The notes under the pieces were generated by a model. The model saw only the letters and a list, made by a program, of their open reading frames with translations, was not told where the DNA came from and did no database searches. Of a DNA stretch of 25,911 bases, positions 15,684 through 25,404 are shown piece by piece. Positions within the stretch are counted from its first letter, which is position 1. Every line of letters starts with the position of its first letter. Both the position numbers and the translations under genes were made by a program. The DNA is from JADJNW01 sp964523725 (GTDB lineage: Bacteria; Bacteroidota; Bacteroidia; Chitinophagales; Saprospiraceae): the NCBI GenBank assembly GCA_964523725.1, contig CAZGAU010000069.1, positions 1-25,911 of the forward strand. The letters are read 5' to 3'.

Positions 15684-16613
15684 TTACTCATCATGATGAG
15701 AACTACCACCGCTGCCTCCGCTGTGCTGATCTCCGCCACTATGCCCACTCTGGGGAGCCGCCTGTTGTACACTCGTTGAATCGCTGGGAGCAGGCGCTGC
15801 ATCCGTTTTACGGGTTGCTGCAATTGCTTCGAATTGTTTTGCCGGCATCCCAAAAGTTGGATTTAAGGTATTAGCCTCTGCGGTATATTTTACTTTTTTC
15901 TCTTTTGCCTGTAAAGAGCGAATGTAATGAATCACCTGCCAGCGCTCTTCGAAACCAAGCTTATCCGCATAGCTGCCCATCACGTTCTTGCCATACATGA
16001 TGGAGTGATAAAAACGACCATTCGTAGAATTATAAAAAGTATCCTGCAAGAAATTAGCCGGCGCCGCCGGATATTTCGCATTCGGATTTTCTTCGCTTAC
16101 CAAATATCCTAATCCATCTCCTTTTTCACCATGGCAAATGGCACAATGGATATTGTACAATTCCTGACCTTTCGCCAAACCTGCTGCCGTAATCGGAAAT
16201 GGGTTGTTTACTATTTCCTGGCTGGCACGGGTTCGTTCCTCTTCCGTATCAGAATAATGATAAGGCACGTGGCCATTCACTGGTATTGCGATTGAATTCG
16301 GATTGGCAAGCCCTCTCAGCATGTTATGAATCTGATCATACTGAGTAGCATCAGCACCCACATAAGCTGCATACCCGCGCGGGATTGTGCCGTTGACAGG
16401 CAGATGCGGCCCAGACAATTCCTTGCGCTGAAAAACACTCGCACTATCCCAGGTATTGAGATAATAATTGCTGTATAAATTGCTCTCATATGCAATCGAG
16501 TGCGCCATATCCGGCATGTACTCATGTCCTGTTTTATTCCCTTCTGCAGGAGAGCAGGCATTTATAACAACGATTGCAACAGCTATCAGCAGTAATATTT
16601 TAAATTGTTTCAT
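15684..16613 (-). CDS. actE: Alternative complex III subunit ActE (mono-haem cytochrome c lipoprotein)
   Basis: This 309-residue periplasmic cytochrome has a lipoprotein signal peptide with lipobox INAC and lipidated Cys20. The single haem-binding motif is CAICH (157-161), and Met212 in GKNVMGSYADKL is the likely sixth ligand. ActE is the mono-haem subunit that can pass electrons from ActA towards the oxidase. After about residue 255 the tail becomes low-complexity, rich in Ala, Ser, Gly, His and Pro, and is probably disordered. It lies between actD and actF with short spacers. Family and role are secure. Confidence 0.94.
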   Translation of the reverse strand: MKQFKILLLIAVAIVVINACSPAEGNKTGHEYMPDMAHSIAYESNLYSNYYLNTWDSASVFQRKELSGPHLPVNGTIPRGYAAYVGADATQYDQIHNMLRGLANPNSIAIPVNGHVPYHYSDTEEERTRASQEIVNNPFPITAAGLAKGQELYNIHCAICHGEKGDGLGYLVSEENPNAKYPAAPANFLQDTFYNSTNGRFYHSIMYGKNVMGSYADKLGFEERWQVIHYIRSLQAKEKKVKYTAEANTLNPTFGMPAKQFEAIAATRKTDAAPAPSDSTSVQQAAPQSGHSGGDQHSGGSGGSSHHDE

Positions 16614-16646
16614 TGCGCTTTATTTGAAAATAGCTCTATTCTAATT

Positions 16647-17177
16647 TTAAATCGCCTTGACATTCACCTCAGAAGCACCGGTAGTTGAAAAGAAAGTTTT
16701 CAACTTGTCTGTGAAATCAGCAGTAGCACCGGTGGTATCAAAAGCAATGCAAAACTTATTGTCCGTGATGCGATCATCCAGGGTTGGATTTACTACGCCG
16801 GGCGCCATACCGCACACTGTATAGAAACTCACTACCATCCCGATTGACGCAAAAAGTACCGTCAACTCGAAAGTGATAGGAATAAATGCAGGCGCCGAAA
16901 AGTAAGGCTTACCTCCAAATATAATCGGCCAATCGCGTGTAAACACCCAGGTCATAAACAAAAAGGCCGTGAGGGTACCGATTGCACCGAAAACAAAACC
17001 GGCAATATGCAGGCGGCTTTCCTCGAGCCCTAGTGCAGGATCCAGTCCGTGTACAGGGAATGGTGAATAAACATCCATGATCTCCAGGTGCTCGTCTTTA
17101 GCTTTATGTACGGCTTTCAGGAGGATGGTTTCGTCATCGTATAAGCCGTAGAGCACTTCTTTATTTCCGTTAGCCAT
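16647..17177 (-). CDS. actD: Alternative complex III subunit ActD (DUF3341)
   Basis: This 176-residue protein is the DUF3341/ActD subunit. It has a soluble N-terminal part (YGLYDDETILLKAVHKAKD, then DVYSPFPVHGLDPALGL at about 36-52), two membrane helices (about 58-79 and 97-120) separated by a short loop with the typical WPIIFGGKPYFSAPAFIP, and a C-terminal cytoplasmic portion (about 130-176). ActD is a structural subunit of the complex with no cofactor. Gene order actC-actD-actE and the 33-38-bp spacers fit the family. Nothing unusual was seen. Confidence 0.94.
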   Translation of the reverse strand: MANGNKEVLYGLYDDETILLKAVHKAKDEHLEIMDVYSPFPVHGLDPALGLEESRLHIAGFVFGAIGTLTAFLFMTWVFTRDWPIIFGGKPYFSAPAFIPITFELTVLFASIGMVVSFYTVCGMAPGVVNPTLDDRITDNKFCIAFDTTGATADFTDKLKTFFSTTGASEVNVKAI

Positions 17178-17215
17178 TTTTATGCTTGGTTGAATTTGTT
17201 AGCCAAATAAATTAA

Positions 17216-18646
<1,431 letters not shown>

Positions 18647-18715
18647 ATTTATTGTTACTTAAATGTTCTTAATGCTTTTCAATTCAAATGATCCTTCCTA
18701 CAGCAAGATGCCAGT

Positions 18716-21700
18716 TTATGCTTCCAGCTCTTCGTTACGATTGTTCACCTTAGCAGCGTAGAATACTGACGATTGGGTGTTGACTTCTTCCAGCACCAGG
18801 TAGTTCAGCGGATCTTCTATCTTGGCTGCTATTTCGCCCTGCTTGTTGTTGCGGTCACCAAAAGTGATCGCCCCCGTCGGGCAGGCAGTCTGGCAAGCTG
18901 TACGCACATCCGCATCCACAAGCCCACGTCCTTCCTGCTTAGCAGTCAGTTTACCTTCCTGGATACGCTGCACACAGAAGCTACACTTTTCGATCACGCC
19001 ACGTGAACGTACTGTAACATCTGGGTTCAACACCATACGGGTCAGGTTATCTGCGTAGAAAGAAATACCGTTTTCGTTTTCTACCGTTGGATCGTTATTG
19101 TAATTATCATTCATTCCGAAAATATCGGCAGTCGTGAAATCCAGCCAGTTAAAACGACGTACTTTATAAGGACAGTTGTTCGCACAATAGCGCGTTCCGA
19201 TACAACGGTTGTAGGTCATTTGATTCAGACCTTCCGCGCTGTGGTTAGTAGCAGCTACCGGACAAACATTTTCACATGGTGCGTTGTCGCAGTGCTGGCA
19301 AAGCATCGGCTGATAAACAACGTTCGGATTTTCAAAATCACCGTAGAAGTAGCGGTCAATGCGCAACCAGGTCATTTCGTGATGACGTGCCACTTCGACC
19401 TTACCTACCACCGGAACATTATTTTCTGCAATACACGCCACCTGACAAGCACCACACCCGATACAAGAATTCAGGTCGATATGCATTGCCCAGTGATGCC
19501 CTTGACCATAGACGTTTTTCAGATAATCATCATATGGATACAGTGTATGGCTATTCAATTTCTGCGCTTCGGCACGCTTTTCTTCAATGTGATGAACCAG
19601 TTCATTCAGCTCACTCACATTACCTTTATAAATAATGGAACGGTCGGTAATACCACCCTGGAAGCCATCGCTGTTGAACGGATCGCTCAATGCGTTTGCC
19701 GTTTTTTCATCCACATTGATAGTGTTGCCGGTCTTCGGATTTACGTCCTTAACCCCCATCGTATGGTGATATTGCACGCAGGCAAATTGTCTGTCTTCAC
19801 CTACTTTATCGGAAACATTGACATTGGTAGCATAATACTGCGTATTACCGTTTTCGTCGATTGTCAACCAAGGGAAAGCATTTACACCTATTTTAGAACC
19901 AAGCGCTGCGCCTGCTTTACCGGTGGCTTCACGACCGTGACCAATGGCGATTGCCAGGGTACCCTCCAATTGACCGAACTGACGAACTGCGGTAGCACGT
20001 TCTTTTCTGCCGTTTACCTCCAGTTCTACAATGTCCGCTCTACCTTTCCCTTCTTCCTGGTTTAGGTTTTTGAAGGCAGTATATTCATTGCCACCCTCCC
20101 ATTTGATCGGAATTGCCATGTAATTGCCCCAAACCGTGCGTGTAATGGGATCCGGCATCTCCATCAGCCAAGGGTTGGAAGCAAACTGACCAGCGCCTAC
20201 ATTTACCGCTTCAAAGAAAGAAATTTCGAGTTCTGCGTTGGCTGGTTTGCGTACTTTTGCTCCGGCAGCATTAATATCTGCTACAAAATCAAAAACTTTT
20301 CCTTCATCCGGTGCTTCAAATACACCATCATGCAAGGTGCTATCCCAGAAGGTCTGGAAAGTCGCAAATTTATTTTGACGTGGGAACATGTCTGCTTCCC
20401 AGTGTTTTACAAGATATTCGTACATCGGCTGCTCCGCTTCAACGTTGAGGTTGGCACTGCCAGCCCAGCGCAACAGTGTTTCTTCTGTTTGACGAGTGTT
20501 GAACAGCGGATTGATCGTTGGTTGCAACAGGCTAAAATGTCCGCGCTTTGGCTCTACATCGCCCCAGCTTTCGAGGTAGTGGTGCGTTGGTGTTACATAA
20601 TTGCATAACAGCGCGGTCTCATTTGGTAAACCAGAGAACGAAACTTTTGTCTTGACCTTTTCCATACCCGTACGGAAACGATCACTGTTGGGCAAATCCC
20701 AGGCAGGGTTCGCGCCGTCCATCACGAACAACACATCCACCTGACCGGCATTCATATCACGCACCAGGCGTTGTACATCTTTATCCTTACCCTGACGCTG
20801 CAGGGATACATTTTTAAAATCAATCGTTGTGCCGTAATTCTGAAGCATATAGTTGATTCCATTGATCACTACTTGCTCACCCGTATTGTTGGAGCCAGAC
20901 ACCACCAGAGAAGCCCCGCGATTAGCTACCAATTCCTTGGCAACTATCGCCAGTTTTTTGGTTTTCTCCGCATCCAGACGCGGACCGCTGATGGTAGAAC
21001 CGCCAACCAGTTTTGCTACTTCATTGTACAAAGCTACGATTGCAGCGCCCTGCTCCGAAGGCTTCACCATAATCCGGTTGTCCGCATTGGAGCCAGTCAG
21101 ACTCATATGGCTTTCTACCTGAATGTGACGGGAAATCTTCGGGGTCTTTGCATTTACCTTGCGGTTTTGTGCATATTGGCGGGCAAACTCAATTGGAGAA
21201 ATCCAGGTACCCAGAAAGTCTGCATCGAAGCTCACGATCACCTGCGCCTTGTCGAAATGATAATTCGGAACAACCGCCTGGCCAAAGCTCTGTTCATTAG
21301 CCTCCAGCATAGCGGCGCTGGAAACCGGATCGTACATTACAACTTCCGTATTGGGGAAAGCCGCAACGAATTCGGCAATCGCCTTTTTCGTCATCGGACT
21401 CATAATAGTATTTGCTACAATACGGATGCGGGAATTCGGCGTCAGTTTACCGGCAATTTCTTTATCAATCTCATCCCAGCTTGGTCCCTGGCCCTTTTTT
21501 CTTTTTTCAATTTTACCGCCGCTCACTCGACTTGGGCCCGTGATGCGGCTCGTGTCATACAAGCTCAGCACGCTTGCCTGAGCACGCGCACTGGTACCAC
21601 CCATTGTCACTTTCGACAAGCTGTTGCCTTCAATTTTGATTGGACGGCCTTCGCGCGTTTTTACCAGCACCGAACAATAATCACCGCCCTGCACAAAAGA

Positions 21701-21991
21701 AGAAGCATAATAAGTAGCTACGCCCGGCACAATTTCATCCGGTTTTACGACATAAGGAATAGCCTTTCTTACCGGAATTTCACAACTCGCTGCGATCGTA
21801 GCAGCGCCCAAACCGAAGCCCAGGTACTTCAAAAAATCACGACGGGAAGCACCCACTTCCATCGCTCTGTCATCTGAAAGCTGCTCAACGATAGGCAGTT
21901 CTACAAATTCCTGATTCGCAATCTCCTGATAGGAAGGATCGTTCTTTAATTGCTCGACTCCAATCCAGATTTCGTTATTTTTATTTTTCAT
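18716..21991 (-). CDS. actB: Alternative complex III subunit ActB (molybdopterin-like and iron-sulfur domains)
   Basis: This 1091-residue periplasmic subunit combines a molybdopterin-oxidoreductase-like region (about 70-750) that lacks the cofactor in known complexes with a C-terminal ferredoxin-type region (843-1037). The N-terminus has a Tat motif (SRRDFLKYLGFG, Arg50-Arg51) and a lipobox-like AASC with Cys70, so it is probably exported folded and lipid-anchored. Fe-S cysteines are arranged as Cys843/846/849/853, Cys898/901/906/910, Cys930/936/940 and Cys1003/1006/1033/1037. The third set has only three, in CIGTRYCANNC, which fits three [4Fe-4S] clusters and one [3Fe-4S] cluster as reported for this family. 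It carries electrons from the quinol site to ActA haems. It lies between actA and actC. Confidence 0.96.
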   Translation of the reverse strand: MKNKNNEIWIGVEQLKNDPSYQEIANQEFVELPIVEQLSDDRAMEVGASRRDFLKYLGFGLGAATIAASCEIPVRKAIPYVVKPDEIVPGVATYYASSFVQGGDYCSVLVKTREGRPIKIEGNSLSKVTMGGTSARAQASVLSLYDTSRITGPSRVSGGKIEKRKKGQGPSWDEIDKEIAGKLTPNSRIRIVANTIMSPMTKKAIAEFVAAFPNTEVVMYDPVSSAAMLEANEQSFGQAVVPNYHFDKAQVIVSFDADFLGTWISPIEFARQYAQNRKVNAKTPKISRHIQVESHMSLTGSNADNRIMVKPSEQGAAIVALYNEVAKLVGGSTISGPRLDAEKTKKLAIVAKELVANRGASLVVSGSNNTGEQVVINGINYMLQNYGTTIDFKNVSLQRQGKDKDVQRLVRDMNAGQVDVLFVMDGANPAWDLPNSDRFRTGMEKVKTKVSFSGLPNETALLCNYVTPTHHYLESWGDVEPKRGHFSLLQPTINPLFNTRQTEETLLRWAGSANLNVEAEQPMYEYLVKHWEADMFPRQNKFATFQTFWDSTLHDGVFEAPDEGKVFDFVADINAAGAKVRKPANAELEISFFEAVNVGAGQFASNPWLMEMPDPITRTVWGNYMAIPIKWEGGNEYTAFKNLNQEEGKGRADIVELEVNGRKERATAVRQFGQLEGTLAIAIGHGREATGKAGAALGSKIGVNAFPWLTIDENGNTQYYATNVNVSDKVGEDRQFACVQYHHTMGVKDVNPKTGNTINVDEKTANALSDPFNSDGFQGGITDRSIIYKGNVSELNELVHHIEEKRAEAQKLNSHTLYPYDDYLKNVYGQGHHWAMHIDLNSCIGCGACQVACIAENNVPVVGKVEVARHHEMTWLRIDRYFYGDFENPNVVYQPMLCQHCDNAPCENVCPVAATNHSAEGLNQMTYNRCIGTRYCANNCPYKVRRFNWLDFTTADIFGMNDNYNNDPTVENENGISFYADNLTRMVLNPDVTVRSRGVIEKCSFCVQRIQEGKLTAKQEGRGLVDADVRTACQTACPTGAITFGDRNNKQGEIAAKIEDPLNYLVLEEVNTQSSVFYAAKVNNRNEELEA

Positions 21992-22039
21992 CTTGTATGA
22001 CTGCGTGAGTTTTTTTATTCATTTAAAGTTAAATGGCTC

Positions 22040-22111
22040 GGAGGTTTTTAGTTTGAAAATTTTAGAATCTTGTTAAAAACCCCAAACCTAAACCCTCAAA
22101 CTTTTGACCTA
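22040..22111. repeat. GTTTxGG-type phased repeats in the actA-actB spacer
   Basis: On the minus strand the 120-bp spacer contains consecutive units close to GTTTGAGG, GTTTAG, GTTTGGG and GTTTTTA immediately after the actA stop codon. They recur every 6-8 bases and are degenerate. No hairpin-plus-T-run terminator was seen, so actB is probably still in the same transcript. Confidence 0.4.
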
Positions 22112-23533
22112 TTAATAGTGGCATTTTTGGCATTCCAAACCACCAATGTCTTCCACGGTTACCTTTTCACGTTCTCCTTTCTGAATTTCTTCGTGGTAGC
22201 GTGTGTAAGACTTATAATATTCGTTGTCGGCAAATTTCACTTCGGTTTGACGGTGGCAACTGATACACCACCCCATAGAGAGCGGTGAAGACTGTGCAAC
22301 TACTTCCATTTCTTCCACTTTTCCGTGGCAGGTCTGGCATTCGAGTTTACCCACTGCTACGTGTTGTGCGTGGTTGAAATAAGCGTGATCGGGCAGGTTG
22401 TGAATCCGTACCCATTCGATCGGGCCATAGATACTCTTATCACCGCTTTCCTTGCTGGTCAAGGCAGCTACAATACCATTCCACTGATCTTCAATCAGTT
22501 TCTCGCCCTGACGATCTAGCGTGCCTTTTTCCTGCACATAGGTATCAGCAATCCATTTTTTATAAATCTTCTCGATTTCGGCATCACTTAGTTGGTCATA
22601 ATTCTCCACATAAGTATCACTGCTTGGATCGTAACCTACAGAAGCATAAATCTTGGTCAATTCTGCGGTGCCATACTGCGAACCGACCTTCACCGCACGG
22701 TGGCAATTCATACAGGTATTGGCGGCAGGAATATTAGAGTGCTTACTACGACGGGCTCCATCGTGGCAATATTGGCAATCGATCTTTTGCAAACCGGCAT
22801 GCGTAGCGTGTGAAAACTTAATCGGCTGCTCCGGTTGGTAGCCTTGCTGGCGACCCAGTGCAATGGCATTATTGACAGTAGTGTAACCGCCCAATACCAC
22901 CAGCGCAAAGATCACAAATGCAATCACGCCTTTACTGGTAAGGATTTCGACCAAAGTTCTGCGGCGAGCCGGGGCTTCACCCTCACGAGCCTGAATGATA
23001 TAATTGAGATTGGAAACGATACGAGCCAGCACTACCGCCAGGATACCCAGAATCAAGGCCAAAGCAATGAACAAAGGTGTATTATTGGGTTTTTCCTGGG
23101 CTGCTGTAATTTGTCCTCCGCCAGGGGTAGTCGGTGCTGTTCCAGGACAATTGCCTTCATAAGTACAATTCACATAAGCGAGGATATTCTCAATCTCCTG
23201 ATCGGTCAGGTTAGGGAAGTTGTTCATCAGCGTAGGCTTCCACTCGTTCCAGACAGCTGTTGCACGTGGGTGACCTTGCGCAATCAATGCTTGGGAGTTG
23301 CGAATCCAGGCGTAAAGGTCTTCACGAGGATACTCTGCCCAGCGTTCTTCCACACCGCCCAGTGCCGGACCGGTGAGGTTACTTTTCATGTCCCGGCTGT
23401 GGCAGGTACCACACTGATTTCTGAACAGGGTTTTACCCGCCTCTATATCCGCTTCCTGCGCCAGGGTAGGAATTGCCAGTGAGACCAGCAGCATCAGAAC
23501 AGAAAATCGGCAAATCAAAGATCGAAATACCAT
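22112..23533 (-). CDS. actA: Alternative complex III subunit ActA (multihaem cytochrome c, fused mono-haem domain)
   Basis: This 473-residue protein has six CxxCH motifs. After a signal peptide (cut near LAQ at about 26) comes a mono-haem cytochrome c domain with CGTCH at 41-45. Two hydrophobic helices follow (about 153-172 and 202-220), then the classical five-haem part: CQYCH 253-257, CMNCH 274-278, CQTCH 399-403, CISCH 423-427 and CQKCH 468-472, the last almost at the C-terminus. Rhodothermus ActA is penta-haem. The extra N-terminal domain is, as I recall, common in Bacteroidota, where it may hand electrons to the oxidase. Cys123 and Cys129 in the linker could form a disulfide. It is the first gene of the respiratory operon, behind a good promoter. 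Confidence 0.95.
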   Translation of the reverse strand: MVFRSLICRFSVLMLLVSLAIPTLAQEADIEAGKTLFRNQCGTCHSRDMKSNLTGPALGGVEERWAEYPREDLYAWIRNSQALIAQGHPRATAVWNEWKPTLMNNFPNLTDQEIENILAYVNCTYEGNCPGTAPTTPGGGQITAAQEKPNNTPLFIALALILGILAVVLARIVSNLNYIIQAREGEAPARRRTLVEILTSKGVIAFVIFALVVLGGYTTVNNAIALGRQQGYQPEQPIKFSHATHAGLQKIDCQYCHDGARRSKHSNIPAANTCMNCHRAVKVGSQYGTAELTKIYASVGYDPSSDTYVENYDQLSDAEIEKIYKKWIADTYVQEKGTLDRQGEKLIEDQWNGIVAALTSKESGDKSIYGPIEWVRIHNLPDHAYFNHAQHVAVGKLECQTCHGKVEEMEVVAQSSPLSMGWCISCHRQTEVKFADNEYYKSYTRYHEEIQKGEREKVTVEDIGGLECQKCHY

Positions 23534-23877
23534 AGTATATTGAGCGTTTAAGAAAATTTAATTTGGTTGTAAAAAGGTCACAAAATTGTCACGAGCGCAA
23601 AGATAAAACTCGTTTGATTTCTTTAACAACTTTTTGCAAAAACCGCTATCTATTTAGATTTTTTCTAAACAAAACAGAAAATTGGCGCCGTCATTGCGCT
23701 GAAATAAAATTTGGCGAGTGCAGCAAAACGAGCCGTAGATATACACAAAAAGTTCAAGAACGCCAAAATTAATTGTCATTTATTCGCATTTTGAAAAACC
23801 GGCAATACAATAATGAATCAAACAATTCGTCAAAAAAAATTTCGGAAAAGCTCAAAATAAGGTGCCCAAAGCTAACT
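23534..23877. other. Non-coding spacer upstream of the act operon
   Basis: This part of the 400-bp region between actA and thyA has no convincing gene. It holds the act promoter, an inverted repeat (TTTAGA at 23653-23658, TCTAAA at 23664-23669) some 23 bp upstream of the -33 element that could be a regulator site, and otherwise AT-rich sequence. A reading frame on the plus strand here has no recognisable protein features. Confidence 0.6.
23598..23630 (-). promoter_or_regulatory. actA: Promoter of the act-cox operon
   Basis: On the minus strand, TATCTTTG (23598-23605) is a perfect Bacteroidota -7 box, and the TTG of GTTG (23627-23630) lies 21 bp upstream, inside the accepted 17-23-bp spacing. 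Transcription would start near 23591 and leave a leader of about 58 nt before actA. This is the best promoter found for the 16-kb operon. Confidence 0.6.
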
Positions 23878-23933
23878 TTGAACTCTTGAACTCTTGAACT
23901 CTTGAACTTTTCAACTCTTGAACTTTTAAACTT
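23878..23933. repeat. Seven tandem copies of an octamer (TTGAACTC) abutting thyA
   Basis: Seven head-to-tail 8-mers run without a break: three exact TTGAACTC copies, then TTGAACTT, TTCAACTC, TTGAACTT and TTAAACTT. The array ends at the base next to the thyA stop codon, so it would be the first thing transcribed after thyA. Unit degeneration increases towards thyA. No dyad symmetry or T-run suggests a terminator. Confidence 0.9.
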
Positions 23934-24728
23934 TCAAACCGCCACCTGCGCCTTAATATGTGGATGCGGATTATATCCGACAAGTTCAAAATCCTCAAAT
24001 TGAAACGCAAAAATATCCTTCACCTCAGGATTCAGCTTCATTTGTGGCAGCGGGCGCGGCTCCCGTGAGAGTTGCAGTTGCGCTTGTTCAACATGATTGC
24101 TGTACAAATGCACATCGCCGAAAGTATGCACAAAATCGCCTGGTTCAAGGTCGCACACCTGCGCCATCATCATCGTTAGCAAAGCATAAGAAGCAATATT
24201 AAAAGGCACCCCCAAAAACACATCCGCGGAGCGCTGATACAACTGGCAGGATAATTTCCCATCAGCAACATAAAATTGAAACAAGGCATGGCAGGGCAAC
24301 AAAGCCATCTCCGGCAGATCGGCAACATTCCAGGCACTCACCAAAATTCGCCTTGAATCCGGATTATGCTTGATCTGCTGCACCGCCTGCTCGATTTGAT
24401 TAATTTGCTTCCCGTCAGGAGTTTGCCAATGAACCCACTGCTTACCATACACTGGTCCAAGATTGCCGTCTGCATCCGCCCACTCATTCCAGATACTCAC
24501 GCCATGATCGTTGAGATACTTAATATTGGTATCACCTTGCAGAAACCAGAGCAATTCGTAAACAATCGACTTCAAATGCAGCTTTTTGGTGGTTACCAGC
24601 GGGAAGCCTTCGCTCAGGTCAAATCGCATCTGATACCCGAAAACACTGGTAGTGCCAGTGCCCGTACGGTCGGCTTTTTGCACGCCGTGGTCGAGTATGT
24701 GTTGGAGGAGTTGGTGGTATTGTTTCAT
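23934..24728 (-). CDS. thyA: Thymidylate synthase
   Basis: This 264-residue enzyme methylates dUMP to dTMP using methylene-tetrahydrofolate. From ATG at 24728, its N-terminus (MKQYHQLLQHILDHG) and length match Escherichia coli ThyA. An in-frame start at 24785 would add 19 residues overlapping the upstream gene and is rejected. Conserved elements include DRTGTGT (about 20-26), the catalytic Cys in LLPCHALFQFYV (about 143-154), CQLYQRSADVFLGVPFNIASYA for dUMP binding, and HLYSNH. The enzyme is intact. It lies 40 bp downstream of the DUF3226 gene on the same strand and may share its transcript. An octamer array directly follows it. Confidence 0.97.
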   Translation of the reverse strand: MKQYHQLLQHILDHGVQKADRTGTGTTSVFGYQMRFDLSEGFPLVTTKKLHLKSIVYELLWFLQGDTNIKYLNDHGVSIWNEWADADGNLGPVYGKQWVHWQTPDGKQINQIEQAVQQIKHNPDSRRILVSAWNVADLPEMALLPCHALFQFYVADGKLSCQLYQRSADVFLGVPFNIASYALLTMMMAQVCDLEPGDFVHTFGDVHLYSNHVEQAQLQLSREPRPLPQMKLNPEVKDIFAFQFEDFELVGYNPHPHIKAQVAV

Positions 24729-24739
24729 AGTAAGAAGCA

Positions 24740-24775
24740 GTTTAGAAGGTTTAGAAAGTTGAGGAGGTCTAGTTG
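24740..24775. repeat. Imperfect 9-nt repeats (GTTTAGAA) between thyA and the DUF3226 gene
   Basis: GTTTAGAAG, GTTTAGAAA, GTTGAGGAG and GTCTAGTTG follow each other at exact 9-base steps. They cover most of the 40-bp spacer and run into the end of the upstream gene. The first two copies differ at one base; the others are degenerate. Confidence 0.5.
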
Positions 24776-25401
24776 AATAGATCATTCAGCCATTTTACAA
24801 ATGTTTTTGCTAATGCTGCATCAGCATCGAAATATTTTTTAGTAATCGCTTCGCCCATCGGTCTCCCAGGGTCTTTCTGCCAAGCAAGGTAAGTATGGAC
24901 AAGTGCTTTAGAGCGGTCTTTTAAAGCAAAACGTAAAGACTCGTTAACCGTTTGCTCAACTTTTTCAATTGATTCAAATGCTAGCCTCCACAAATCCTTT
25001 TCCTCAGTGATAAGTAATTGCATAAAATCTTCCAAGATGCCAGATGTTTGATTATCTGGCATTAGCCAAATACCTATTTTAATGGGATAAAATGTCTCAT
25101 TATCTGGATGCGTTGTTATCAAACCATTGGGTGTTATTGCAACAGGAAATTGATAATCAAACTGTTCGAAAATTCGTTTCACTTTTTCCCATCGTTTTGG
25201 TACATCTAAATCCACATCCAATACTACCCCCAAGGTATCTATGTTCCCACCTTTCACAATTTCTGGAATCCCTTTGAAAATATTGTCCTTGCCTTTTTTA
25301 TCAATCACTTCAAAAGTTTCTGGGATTTTATATTTTTCACAAAGCGCCCAAACTACATGCAAGTCATCGTTCCCCTCCACCAAAAGTTGTTTAGTTATCA
25401 T
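24769..25401 (-). CDS. DUF3226-like TOPRIM-fold protein
   Basis: This 210-residue protein has the pattern of a TOPRIM nuclease-type domain: LLVEGNDD near the N-terminus with Glu9, and LDVDLD with Asp62, Asp64 and Asp66 (the second acidic motif). The intervening KGKDNIFKGIPEIVK and LGVVLDVD strand fit the DUF3226 family. TOPRIM domains of this kind bind divalent metal and often cut nucleic acid or tRNA. The gene starts three bases after the stop of an AAA ATPase gene, so the two are probably translated together. Such ATPase-TOPRIM pairs include antiphage systems like PARIS (AriA/AriB), and OLD or Gabija proteins combine both in one chain. Fold assignment is by motif; defence function is inferred. 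Confidence 0.8.
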   Translation of the reverse strand: MITKQLLVEGNDDLHVVWALCEKYKIPETFEVIDKKGKDNIFKGIPEIVKGGNIDTLGVVLDVDLDVPKRWEKVKRIFEQFDYQFPVAITPNGLITTHPDNETFYPIKIGIWLMPDNQTSGILEDFMQLLITEEKDLWRLAFESIEKVEQTVNESLRFALKDRSKALVHTYLAWQKDPGRPMGEAITKKYFDADAALAKTFVKWLNDLFN

Positions 25402-25404
25402 GGT

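Noticed and set aside
20771..21877. Long open frame on the plus strand inside actB
   Set aside because: It lies wholly opposite the strongly supported actB gene and its translation shows no family features; it is a shadow frame.
23563..23772. Short plus-strand reading frame upstream of actA
   Set aside because: It overlaps the act promoter, has no recognisable domain and a composition unlike the neighbouring proteins.
23873..23880. TAACTTTG on the plus strand near thyA as a promoter
   Set aside because: No plus-strand gene follows it, and it overlaps the first octamer of the repeat array.
24729..24785. Upstream start giving thyA 19 extra residues
   Set aside because: It would overlap the DUF3226 gene, and the shorter product matches E. 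coli ThyA in N-terminus and length.
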